This document shows positions 1 through 10,689 of a stretch of DNA of 64,000 nucleotides, piece by piece. This DNA is from Ampelocalamus luodianensis. Its lineage: Eukaryota > Streptophyta > Magnoliopsida > Poales > Poaceae. Location: positions 12,884,671 through 12,948,670 of the forward strand of contig CM070620.1 of the NCBI GenBank assembly GCA_036346255.1, in the 5' to 3' direction. How positions within the stretch are numbered: position 1 is the stretch's first letter; each line of letters opens with the position of its first letter. The notes below the pieces were generated by a model, which saw only the letters and a program-made list of their open reading frames with translations, did not search any database and was not told the DNA's origin. The translations under genes were made by a program, and so were the position numbers.

Positions 1-397
1 CTGAGCACGAGAGACTCGGATAGTGTAGGATTTGGATATTTTTGCCTCTCATTGTTTCTTGGTGTTATTCGTTTACTGTGTATGGCCTAACACAACTCAA
101 TGAAGGTTTAATCTCTGCCAGAGAAATATGACAGTTACAGATCACAATTGCCCCTCCATTGAAAATCAACATGAACCAGACTACTCTGGAGTATCTTTTT
201 CACATTTATTGTCAAACAACCCGAAAACTTCATTTAACAAGACGTCATGTTCCCTGATTGGTGTAAACCATCATGCTTTTGTAAACCATCATGATTGGTG
301 TAAACCATCATGACGTCATATTTCATAATTGTAGTATTTCGTACATATGGCATGAAGTGTTGACTTTTCAATATTTTGTTTGCGTTATTGGATGTAG
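1..397. other. Left flank of MULE-A, no gene seen
   Basis: No convincing gene. The stretch lies upstream of the MULE-A transposase start and probably holds its 5' untranslated region and terminal repeat, but I could not pair it with an inverted copy near 10.4 kb. A short motif around 'gtaaaccatcatg' is repeated at about 264-312. The element's true left end may lie outside the window. Confidence 0.4.
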
Positions 398-1400
398 ATG
401 GACAAAGTTGTACGTGTATTTACTGGTGGGCCGATTACCCAAAGTTGTAGTGCTGTCGACTTTGGTGGCATGGAAGTGACCGCTCTTATGTTTCACGAAT
501 CACCAGACTTTCGAACTCTTTTGACTAGGATTAAGTCGACCTTTAGATGGGATGAGCTCGAGGTAGTTGTCACAATGCAAGGTCGATATGACGCTGGGCT
601 GGGTTCTAAGATGCACGCTTTGTTGGTGCCAATCTTATCCGTCGATGATTGGAACACGTACAAGGATGTTGTGCTCACATCTCAGGTCCGGTGGTTGGAG
701 GTGGCGGTGGAGAGTACAATCGTTGCTGAGGATTTGCCAAATAACTTGGATGTGGTCAATGGCAATACGGAGGCACTAGAATCCGCTCTCCATCTTTCGC
801 TAGGCCCCAAATGGAGGAACAACCTTCCTAAGAGTTCATTGGCATCAGTCTTAACAACGATGCCCCCCTGTTTGTGGATCTGTCATATGTGACTGTCTCT
901 TCCCCGCACCATGTTAATGACCCCGTGACTGATTTCAATGGCGCTATAATGAACAACGAGCTTGAGGAGGAGGTGTTCCGAGATGGAACAATCCGTGAAG
1001 TGGAGTCGAATGAAGGATGGAGCTCGACTGAAAAGAAGGCTCCCGCACCGCTTTTCTCCTCTGAGGAAGGCCAGGTTCTTCACAGTGTAATGGGTGAGGT
1101 CCTATCGGTGCATGCATTCGATGATGTCAGAATGGCTGATAACACAGTCTGTGCTGATGGGTTGAAGAGCAGGAATAGCACCGCATACCCAGAGAATGAC
1201 CTAATACGTAAGAACATGTTGTTTCCAAGCATGGAGGATATGAAGGTTTAGCTGCAAGAATACTCAGTGTAGCACCATCGTCCGTTTGTAGTGCAACACT
1301 CTGATGTGAACAAGAGGTATACCGTGAGATGCGAAAGGGGGTGTGGATGGAAGGTATGGGAGCGCAAAACTAGGGACAAGCAATGGAAAATAGCAAATAT
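398..1400 (+). pseudogene. MULE-A transposase, N-terminal part (split by solo LTR)
   Basis: This is the N-terminal third of a Mutator-like transposase, the enzyme that cuts and inserts MULEs. The frame opens at the ATG at 398 with a PB1-like N-terminal region ending near 892, then an acidic linker in a shifted frame (883-1251). It continues as the MuDR-type DNA-binding domain with the spaced pattern RYTVRCERGCGWKVW just before 1400. The frame is interrupted by stops near 1249 and 1270 and by a shift near 870, so this copy is dead. The gene resumes at 5088 after the inserted LTR, in a frame that reads directly across the junction. Identification as a grass MULE transposase is firm; exon structure is not resolved. 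Confidence 0.85.
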
Positions 1401-4400
1401 TGTAACATCCCAAATTTCCTGAGTTTTTAAAAATTTTCAAAATAAAAATAACCATTTGCTTTTTCCTGTTTTGTTAAAGCTTAAAATAAAATTTCATAAA
1501 TCAAAAACAATTTAATGTGAGTAAATCCAACTCCAACTAAATAAAAGTTGTTTTATTTGTCTTCTGATTTATCTCGGAGTCTTTTTGAAGATTTTCAAAA
1601 CCCTAAAAAGAAACCATTTGGTTTATGTTGCAAAAGCTTAAATTAAAATTTAGAAATAAAAAACTATTTAATTTAAATTAATCAAACTTCAAATTAAATC
1701 AAAAAGTTCGTTTATTTGAGTTTTTTGGATTTTATTTGGATTTTAAGTCTTTTCTTGCTTTTTCTAGATTTTAGAATTGGTTTTTCCTTTGGTTTGAAGT
1801 TAAAATCTATTTTGTTTGCAAAACTAAAGTATAGTTAAAAGTATTTTTATTAAGTTCTAAATAATTCAAGAGATTTCTGTGTATTTTTTTTTGAATTTTT
1901 GGATAGCTTTAGCTATTTTCTAAAAAGGTTTTTGCTTTTCTGGTATTTTCTAAATTCAAAAATCCCTAAAAATCTTCCCTATTCACTTTGGGCCAAATCT
2001 CTTCGGCCCATTCTCCCCTCCTCCTCACGCGGCCCGCGCTGGCTCGCAGCGCCGTCGCGCCCCCTTTTGATCGGACACCATCCGATCTTAATCGGACGAC
2101 TGCCATCCTCGCACCATTCCCTGCTCCCGCTCCTCTCTCTCTGCCGCGCGGGCCCCACCTGTTAGGCCCCTTCTTCTTCCCCTTGCCTTCTTCCTCGCGC
2201 GTTCGTGTGCGCGTGCGCGGTTTTGCGTTGCGTTTCTCGTCGGCTCCCGCCGCTTCCTCGCCATGCCCTAGCAGCCTACCCCGCCGTCAACCTCGCGCCG
2301 CCCGTCCCCGCCTCCACCGCACCCGTGCGCCCCCGCTTTTCCCCCTTCTCCGTGCGGACAAGCCGCCCCCGCCGTCAGCCATTGTCGGCCGACAACCCTC
2401 CTCCTCCTCCTCCTCCTCCTCCAGGCCTCCTCGAGTCCTATAAAAGCAAGCACTGGATGCGCCTCCCTCTCCTCTCTTGTTTCCCTCATCTCACTTCCCC
2501 TTTCTCCCTCCGAGCTCGTCGTATTTCGAGTTCGACCTGCCGCCACCGAGCTTCACTCTGCCGCACCCGCCGTCGCCATCAAGCCTCCTCCGGCGCCGCG
2601 GACCTCACCTTCAGCATCGTCGCACCGAGGGGCACCTTGTGCTCACCTCCCCGACCCCGAAACCCTCCGGAGCGCCGCCGCCGCATTCACCCGCCACCGC
2701 CGCGTTCACACGCCGCCGCCGCACTCCACCTCACCGCCGGCCACCTCTTCGCGCCGCGTCGCCAAACTCGTGAGCATCAAGCTCCCCGCGAGCTTCTCTA
2801 GCCACTGGTGCCCATACCGCCGGCCGCCGTCCAGCCGTTCGCCGACGACCCTTGGGCCGAGCGCGTCGCCGCTCCAGTCCGACGTGGCAGCCCACATGGT
2901 GTCTGCGTCATCGCCACCTAGGCGCCACCTCCCCTCTTTTGCTGATGTGTCAGCCCCGTCAGCAGCACGCGTGGTGCTCCAACTCCCTCACCCGTTCCAA
3001 AACCTTGTGGACCCCGTCTTTGTCGACCATCTCATTGACAAGTGGGCTCCACATGTCAATTGCATTTATTTTAATTATTTCGGCGAAAAACCCTCTGATG
3101 ATGTTAGCTGACGTCATATTTGTCTTTTCCTTTACAAAAATAAATCAGGAAATTGAGAAAAACCCTAATTTCTTCATTTCATGTGTTTTTCCAACTTCCT
3201 TTGGCCATAACTTCTTCATTCGAACTCCGATTCAAGTGATTCAAATTTCTAAATTCATCTAAAATCCTCCTCTTGATGTTAGTGCTAGTTTGGTATTTAT
3301 TTGGAATTTATTTGGAGTTGTTTTATTTATTTAGCTCTTTTCACACGTGTAGATTCCGGTGTTTCGGAAGATTTCTCGGACCCGACGACCGAAGCATCGC
3401 AACACTTCAACGAAGGCAAGTCGTAGACATTTGATCATGTTGAACCCAATTTCTAAAAGTATATTGTTTGATATAAACATGCATTGCTAAGATTATAATA
3501 AATGGTTTCGGGATTAGTTAATTACCTAATTGCCATTATGCCTCCTTGACAAATTACAAATGACATGTATCCTTGAATGACATTATACCTTGGTCACCAT
3601 AGGATGGTTCTCTATTAGTTGGATGCCTTTGTATACCAACAGGGGTACGTTTTGCTTGCTTAGTCACGCTCTAAGTAGACGTGGGTCTCTCGACATCATC
3701 AATCACCAATGTTATTTTACCCCCAGCGCACTTGGTTTGTGGCTTGTGTAGTAACGGCCAGTGTAGCTAATTAAAATAAAGTGTGGCCCTGTGTGAGGTC
3801 ACGACATTTGTTGTGACCTTAACTAAAAGTATGTTGTGCCAGGATCAGGGTGGTCCTCTGGCCAGGTTGAACCCATCTACGATTGAATTTGACTAATAAA
3901 CTATGGAACCGTGGCAATGCCACTTGATGAAATTGTGGTGCTAGAACTAGGGTGGTCCTTTGGCCGGGTTGAACGAAAAATGCTTTATGCTCGGGCGAGT
4001 GGGAGGTGGTAAGTGTGGGTGCCGTAACGCACATTGGGACGTGGATTAGTCTCGTCTGAGCAGATCACTAAAGACTTAACCTTGTATGTCATTGTTTTGG
4101 GTCTTACCGTGCAACCTCATGTCTAGACTCAGATAGACCTGGCCAACTAATTAGCTATGTTTTGATTCGGTTCTGTTTGGATTGAGAATGACGCAAGAGG
4201 GGGCCCGTAACGGCGAATCCTTAGCGAGCAGAACTGGGTCAAAGAAGAACTTTGTAAAAGCCTTGTCACGTACTCTAGACTGCTTACCTAAGGTAGTAAG
4301 TGGTGGCATCGCTGGGTGCCAAACAAACTAGAGAAGTCGTGTCATGTGGGTAAAGTGCACAATCTCTGCAGAGTGTAAAACTATTCGAATAGCCATGTCC

Positions 4401-5087
4401 CCGGTTATGGACTTGCCTGGAGCTTTCACACAAGGGGTAGAGTTTTTATCAAAAATGTGGGAATGGTTCAGTAGGTTTGTGTAGTTGGATATGGTTCTTG
4501 GTTGGGAGGTGAACAGGGTGTTCACCTGTTGTTTCAAAGAAAATTGATTACTTATGTATTAATCTTTTAAATTGTGATTTCCATCTGCTTATTGTATTTA
4601 CTGTCAATATTGCTTTCTGTAAAATAGCCATAAAGCTATCCTTGTCAAACCTAGCATGAATAATAATTGTATACATTTCCCTATGACTTGCTGAGTACAT
4701 TCAAAGTACTCACGGCTTGCGTCCTGTGTGATTAATCCCCACAGAAGAACCAGGGAACTCCGAGTTTCATGAAGAGGAGAACTTCGAAGACTTTGCGAAC
4801 TAAGTCGCGTCCTCCACTTGATTGCTTGTGGGCATGTCGTGTGGCCACCAAGAGATATTTTGGTTCCGCTGCAAGTTACCTTTTGGTGTTGAGCCCTGCG
4901 TGGCAACTCTGTAAGACTTGACCATAAGGTCTTTTGCTACTATTAATATTAATTTGTCCTCTTCATCGTTAATTGGTTGTATGGTTATGATTACATCTTT
5001 GTTGTAACTGTGTGAGCTAGCTACTAATCACGGGACTAGTTCGGAATGCACAGAGGGTCCTAGGGTTGTATACCCGGGGTTTCGACA
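1401..5087 (+). mobile_element. Solo LTR 1 of a long-LTR Ty3/gypsy-like retrotransposon
   Basis: The element starts TGTAACATCCCAA and ends TTTCGACA, and is flanked by identical 5-bp duplications AATAT at 1396-1400 and 5088-5092. It is 3687 bp, has a TATA box, and contains no gag or pol, so it is read as a solo LTR left by recombination between the two LTRs of a full element. It is related to the second solo LTR at 24325-27735: both share the start, a TATA region, a conserved stretch around 3190-3260 (second copy 25870-25960), a 'gcaagagggggcc' block and a near-identical 3' end. GC-rich frames within 1988-2801 are shadows. The long LTR suggests a Tat-type gypsy family, by inference from the ends only. 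It sits inside the MULE-A transposase. Confidence 0.88.
2397..2446 (+). promoter_or_regulatory. (CTC)n tract and TATA box in solo LTR 1
   Basis: A CTC triplet run at about 2397-2422 is followed by TATAAAAG at 2439-2446. This fits the end of the U3 region, about 1 kb into the LTR, which leaves an unusually long R-U5 of some 2.6 kb. The second solo LTR has TATAAATA at the equivalent place. Confidence 0.55.
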
Positions 5088-6730
5088 AATATGAGATAGC
5101 CTCACTCTTGTGGTACTGCACGAGTGTCTCGGGAGCACCTTCAGGTGACCACCAATTTTATTGTGAGGCGTATTACCTGGGTGGTGGTTGTCGATCCTGA
5201 TGTGACCGTCGCTACCCTCATCGAGGTTATCTTCGAGTGCATTAAGTACCGCGTGAAGTACGGTAAAGCATGGAGGGCAAAGCATAGAGCGATGCAGTTA
5301 CTGTAGGATGATAGAAAGGAGGCTTACTGGTTGCTTCCTCGTATCCTAACCATCATGCAGGCCAAGAATCCGAGCATGGAGTTTCATCCTTAGCACGACA
5401 ACTAAATGGAACCCGATGGAGGGGTTATGAAACATGTTCTCGAACGGGTGTACTGGTCATTTGGGCAATGCAAAGAGGCCTTCAAGCATTGCAGGAATAT
5501 CTTATCAGTTGATGCCACATTCCTAACCGAAAAGTACTACGGTGCCTTGATGCTCACCGTGAGTATTGATGCGGAGGACCAGCTGATTCCATTAGCATTC
5601 ACATTGACAAAGGGTGAGAACAATGCGAGCTGGGAATGGTTCATGGATATAGTTCATCTATGCCTCGTTGGGCCTAGACAGGTTGTTTGCATCGTCTCGG
5701 ACAGGCACCATGGCATTCTGAATGCTGTGAAGAGCGGACTTGACGGACACTCATATGTGCTGCATAGGTGGTGCATGCGTCACTTAGCGGCAAATTTCTT
5801 TAAGCAGTGCAGCAGGGAAGATCTCACAAAAAAGTTCAAGGTGTTCTGCGGATGTTTAGAGAAGAGGGACTTCAATGTCAAGTTGATGGAGCTGCGGAGG
5901 CTGACCAACGAACTGGGTAAAAGGTGGTTGGACGAGGTCTTACAGTAGAAGACTAAGTGGGCACAGGCATATGATGAAGGTGGCTATAGGTATGGTATGA
6001 TGACAATAAACATCTCAAAGGTGTTCAACAATGTTCTTAAGGGCATCCGTGCTATGCCAGTATCGGCTATCTTATAGTACTCATTTTGAAAGACCAACTA
6101 GTACTTTGTGGATTGGTGGACACGAGCACGGGATGCCTACAACATCGACCAGCGTTGAGGTACGGCCGCTGCCAAACACCTTGCTATCGCGAAGGCAGAG
6201 TCGTGCAATCAGGAGGCGGAGGAATACGATCCCACTTTGCATATATACGTCGTTAGGGCAGCTGGGGACACATCGATAGGGGGTGAGCGTTACGGTGGCC
6301 AAAATCATAGAGTGAACCTGACTGCGGGAGACTGTAGTTGCATGGTCCCAACATTGCTACATGTCCCATGCTCTCACATTGTCATCTCCTATCGCGTGCG
6401 CGGTGTAAGTCACATTTCTAACACCTTCATTGCGGAAGAATTTTCAAAGCTAGGCACGATGAGGACTTAGAAGAAGAGATTCGAGTCTTACCTTGATCCC
6501 TCGCATTTGCCACTGTATGTGGGGGAGGAATACATTCCCGACACAGAAATGGTGAACAAGCGACACGGTCAAAGGAAAAGGCTTCATAATGATATGGACC
6601 TCTCACAACACGGCGGTAAGGACATGTACAGTACTAGGGACTTCAACAACGCCTCTGTAACCAACAGGTGCTCGGACTGTCATGAGCATGGACACACTAG
6701 GGCAAAGCACATGAGTAGGGATTCCCAGCC
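5088..6730 (+). pseudogene. MULE-A transposase, catalytic core, SWIM finger and zinc knuckle
   Basis: This continues the transposase from 1400. The block at 5406-5948 is the MULE transposase core: LSVDATFL carries the first catalytic aspartate, followed by GALMLTVSIDAEDQLIPLAF, IVSDRHHGI with the second aspartate, and HRWCMRHLAANF. The SWIM zinc finger is at about 6330-6400 (CSCMVPTLLHVPCSH). A CCHC-like knuckle, CSDCHEHGHTRAKH, is near 6668-6712. In-frame stops occur at about 5097 and 5305, between 5389 and 5404, at 5946 and several times around 6070-6100; another stop at about 6468 precedes the knuckle segment. The copy therefore cannot make a full enzyme. Order and motifs match MULE transposases that carry an FHY3/FAR1-type core. 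Confidence 0.88.
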
Positions 6731-6894
6731 GCATAGGGTAAGGCGACGGCGCTCTCGTGTGCTACCCCCTGAGGTAACCATTGTTGCTGTTGTGCGAAAA
6801 TGTATGTTGTTTATGTACAGAGTTTGCTCCTTTGCATTTTCTAGATTGTTTTGTACCTCATGTGTATTACAAAAAACTTTTCCTGTAACACAGG

Positions 6895-8290
6895 ATGCCG
6901 CAACACCCACAGTATGTGTTGCTCCTCTCGGAGTACGATGACGACCACCGCGCCCACCGCATAGCCGACGATGGTGTGGTGAGGCTTGCTAATTTTTTTA
7001 TTAGATCATGCCACCAACTTACTGACCATTTGTTTGTTTCACTCATTTATTTTGTTCTCTCTCTTGCAGGTACTACAACCACTTCACCATCGGACCCACA
7101 CCCCTCTACATTGGGATGAGCAGTGTGCCACATGTCCGCGATGTCGATCTCCTTACTTTGGCATGGATAGTCATCAACGGGTTCCCCATATGGATGGTGT
7201 TGCGCTTACCGCACTAGTGGACCGGTGGCGCCCGAAGACCCACACGTTCCACCTACCATCAGGAGAGATGACTATCACACTTCAGAACGTCGCTACGATT
7301 CTGCGCCTCCCCATAGATGGGCTTCCAGTGACCAGGGACATCAACAGCTTGGGTTGGCGAGACCGGGTGGGAGAGTGGCTTGGAGTGCGACCGGCGGACC
7401 CGCCTGCGGATGCGAGGGACAACCGACCATCTGCGGTGCTTGCATCCTGGCTGCGCGCGCACTTCGACATGTGCCCGCGGACGCAGATGTGGACACAGTG
7501 CGGCACTTCGCACGTGTATGGGTTTGGCATCTGCTAGGGTCATTCCTTTTCACAGATGCTATCGGCAATTCCGTCTCCTGGATCTACCTGCCCTTGCTGG
7601 CTGATTTCGGAGCTACCGAGACTTACAGCGGGGTTTTTCCACACTGGTGTTTCTATACCTCCACTTGTGCGATGCCTGCTTCTCAAAGAGTGCCGACGAC
7701 AACCTGGGTGGCTGCGCATACCTCCTTCAAGTCTGGATGTGGGAGCGCTTGCCCGTGGGCCGACCTACTAGTTCTGCCTTACATGTCTATTTTTTTCTAT
7801 TTATCATATATGTCTTGTCCCAAAAAAAAATTACGACTAAAATCTATCTTCATGCAAGCATGGCCCCTTCAAGACCCTGCATCGCTACCGACGGTAGACT
7901 ACCTCTGGAGCTCCATCATGCCACCGACTGGGCGTCCGAGGTCACGGTACATCAGGTATACAAATGAGCTCGACGTCATCACGTAGGACCAGGTACAGTT
8001 CGATAATTTACTTTGCTTGCTGCATTGACCTCTTTAAAATATGATTTCATCGCTACTATCTTACACATCTGGTGCAAGTCACTTGGTTGCCATACACCCG
8101 CGATGAGTTCATCGAAATGGAGCGAAACTCGATGTGCGAGCGAGACGTCAACTTGTGGATGACGTTCTCACCACTGATCTTCTTCCATGCTTTGGAGTAC
8201 CACTTGCCCCATCGGGTGCTGAGGCAGTTTGGGAAGCTTCAGGGCACTCCACCATTGTTGTTCTCGACAGATCTGAACCTCCACGGGTAA
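6895..8290 (+). pseudogene. Plant mobile domain (PMD) gene inside MULE-A
   Basis: Between the MULE-A transposase and its third gene lies a degraded PMD gene (family of MAIN-like and 'phosphatase 7 long form homolog' proteins, whose mobile copies travel in plant transposons). Diagnostic blocks are MDGVALTALVDRWRPKTHTF (from 7191), TLQNVATILRLPIDGLPV (near 7277-7330), the WIYLPLLADF region near 7580-7610, a VWMWERLPVGRP block near 7730-7770, and a last exon-like block at about 8072-8290 with VTWLPYTRDEF and LEYHLPHRVLRQFG. Successive blocks lie in different frames, with shifts near 7480 and 7640, and AT-rich intron-like gaps at 6965-7068, 7775-7855 and 7990-8075. It is a relic; the domain call is strong and the exon boundaries are approximate. 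Confidence 0.82.
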
Positions 8291-8518
8291 GCAAAGCAAA
8301 CGCCGTGAAGTATGCCTCTATTTCAATGAAATGAGATGACTCTACGGTAATGAAATGATTGCATGAAATGAATATTCTGAGTTGATATATGAGATGATTG
8401 ATGGACGGTTCTTGTTGAATGAAACGAGAGGACTAATGGATAATACGTATTGCTGAAAATGTTGTTTGGACAAATTGATTGAAATCATGCATAGGTGTTT
8501 TCTGATTACAAAGGTTTT

Positions 8519-8999
8519 GTCACGCCAGGGAACTTGGCGTGACAGAATGGCATTGCCACGCCGTACGCCCTAGCGTGACCGTACTTAGCACCGTGAGCGA
8601 CGATGTTTTGTGCAAGTTCTCTAGAATGACACAAACCCTAGCGTGGCAACACGGTTATGCCACGCCAGGGATCATGGCATGATAGAGTGGTACAGTCACA
8701 CCAGGATGAATGGCGTTACAGAGCGGTGAAGTCACGCCAGGACAAATGGCGTGAAAAGACTTAGCACCAGAGCGCGTAAATGTTTTTTACATCCCCTCCG
8801 AACAAAGAAATACCGCCACGGGCGACACGTCTGCCACACTGTAAGTCTGGCGTGACAAGCGATCCTATCATGCCTAGGATATTGGCATGACAGGACTTAG
8901 CACCGGAACCCTAGCGTGGTTTTGCAACTCCTCTGGAATAGAGCAAACCCTAGCATGGCAGCACACTTAGGCCACGCTAGGGCCCTTGGCGTGACAGGA
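8519..8999. repeat. Array of short hairpins built on GTCACGCCA / TGGCGTGAC
   Basis: About eight imperfect hairpins share the plan GTCACGCCAGG, a short loop, then TGGCGTGAC. The first is perfect: arms at 8519-8527 and 8535-8543. Others begin near 8555, 8657, 8694, 8731, 8840, 8867 and 8970. Linkers often contain 'cttagcacc' or 'ccctagcgtgg'. The array lies between the PMD gene and the promoter of the third MULE-A gene. Confidence 0.7.
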
Positions 9000-9073
9000 G
9001 AAGGCCACATAAACCCTATCTCACTCTCTCTGGCCCCTATCTCTCCGATTAACTGACAACCCTCCACCTCAGC

Positions 9074-9480
9074 AGCTTTTCAGACTGAGATGACCAGACT
9101 ATGCTACGATCGTTGTACTTTTCAGAGGGAGATGACAGCACTGCCACACAAGCTTTTCAGATCGAAATGACCAAACAATGTTGCGATCATTTTACTTTCT
9201 AGAGGAAGATGACAACACACTGCCACACTAGCTTTTCAGACCGAAATGACCAGACTATGCTGCGATCGTTTTACTTTTCGGAGGGAGATGACAACACACT
9301 GCCACACTAACTTTTTAGACCGAAATGACCAGACTATGCTGTGATCATTTTACTTTTCTGAGGGAGATGACAACACACTACCACATAAGCTTTTCAGATC
9401 AAAAAGACCAGAACTCGGCCTCCTCAGCTTTTTAGACCAAAAAGACCTGACTCTGCTTTACTTTTCAGAGGGACATGACA
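9074..9480 (+). repeat. Tandem repeat, unit about 79 bp, five to six copies
   Basis: Units open with 'agcttttcaga' at 9074, 9151, 9230, 9309 and 9388; a shortened unit follows at about 9427. Each unit carries 'gaaatgaccagactatg' and 'gagggagatgacaacac'. Spacing is 77-79 bp. The repeat ends about 140 bp upstream of a TATA box at 9621, so it sits in promoter position of the GRF-like gene. Confidence 0.8.
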
Positions 9481-9620
9481 GCAGGACATGACCTCGCTTT
9501 GCAAAGCACGAAGAGACCACTCGACTGCCGCAAGCTTCCGCCTCGAAGGGAGTAGCGCACGGACGTGAAACACATCCATGCCTCATCGCAATGGAGCCAC
9601 TACAGCTGCGCCCGCTCTGC

Positions 9621-9628
9621 TATAAATA
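9621..9628 (+). promoter_or_regulatory. TATA box of the third MULE-A gene
   Basis: TATAAATA lies 57 bp upstream of the ATG at 9678 in GC-balanced sequence, a normal plant core-promoter spacing that leaves a short 5' leader. Confidence 0.6.
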
Positions 9629-9677
9629 GGGTGCTTCTCGGCCAGGAACTCCATACCAACAACACTACCTAGATAAC

Positions 9678-10362
9678 ATGGACAAGGAGAAGGAATGGAA
9701 ATGCATCCGTGAGCTTTTGAAGGACTGGGTGGGTCCCGATGAGACCGCCACTCGCCACAGGGCGTTTAGTCAGCAGCTTTACACACACCACCCACCTCCT
9801 CAACAGCACGATTTCGAATCGAGCCACGCCCCCCTCCTATGCCCGCTGAACGCCCTCCGGAAGGGCCCTAACGGGGGTGGTGCCACCCCTTTGCTAGTGT
9901 CGGGATGTCTATAAGTGCATCAAATCAACCAATGAGTGGACCATTGGGCAGCGCTATTGGTGTTGCCCAAACTACAGCACGAACTACCCGACTAGAGGTT
10001 TGACACGTAGAGCCACAGGCAGCCGGTAATGAAATCATATTTTAGTGCACACAATTATTTTGCTTCTCGGTACGCTATAACCACGTCTCTCTCCCCACCG
10101 CAGTCTCCGCCGTGCCTATGAGACTTAAGCTATTGGATCGACGACAAGATCCACCCCTATGATATGTGGATGCTGCTGACGCAGAAGAGCTAGGCCAGAG
10201 AGGACTACGAGGACTGTGAAAGGTACCTCGAAGAGCTACAGGCTGAGATGGAGGAGAAGAAGTAGCGGGAAGGCTGCGTGAGGAGCAGGAGCGTGAGCAT
10301 GCCAAGCGACACAAGGCCGAGAGGGCACGGAAGAGGGAGATTGTGATAAAAGCTAAGGCGTA
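9678..10362 (+). pseudogene. GRF-like zinc-finger / coiled-coil gene of MULE-A
   Basis: The reading frame starts MDKEKEWKCIRELLKDWVG at 9678. After a frameshift near 9905 it continues with a zinc-binding segment ending QRYWCCPNY (about 9908-9975), the tail pattern of GRF-type fingers. A likely intron runs from about 10029 to a CAG acceptor near 10101. The second exon has WIDDKIHPYDMWMLL and then a glutamate- and lysine-rich coiled-coil-like tail to about 10362, broken by TAG stops at about 10138, 10194 and 10265. Proteins of this plan accompany PMD genes in grass MULEs as I know them; the function is unknown. GRF fingers in other proteins bind single-stranded nucleic acid. The copy is non-functional. 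Confidence 0.65.
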
Positions 10363-10689
10363 AGGCGATGAGTACAACGTCGATCTAGGCTACAAGGGCA
10401 AATGGCCACGTTCCACACAATAGTTTGACCCTCTTCATTTATATGTCCCATGTATTACTAATTCCCTAAAGGTATGTGCGTACCGTCCTTGGTTCGTTAG
10501 CCAGCATGCCATGTAACCCCCCTTATCGGATCAACTGTCGTGTTATTATCGTTGCGCCATTTCTCGAAAGTTCTCCACCATGTATGAATTCCCCGGCTTC
10601 AATTGTCCTCACAAAATTCTTCAGAAATTTACTGCACTACAACAACATACGATGATCACAAAATGTTATTACGAGTCTAACGAGTCTTT
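10363..10689. other. Boundary between MULE-A and a copia element, no gene
   Basis: No gene. The MULE-A right end should lie here, but I could not identify its terminal inverted repeat or a 9-bp duplication. The following copia element is truncated at its 5' side, so its junction is also undefined. Confidence 0.35.

Noticed and set aside
1988..2801. Several long GC-rich frames on both strands
   Set aside because: They lie in the GC-rich U3/R part of solo LTR 1, overlap in all phases, and have only proline-, serine- and arginine-rich composition without domains.
8519..9480. Array resembling a CRISPR or satellite
   Set aside because: This is plant nuclear DNA, the repeats are imperfect hairpins followed by contiguous tandem units, and there are no spacers of constant length or cas genes.
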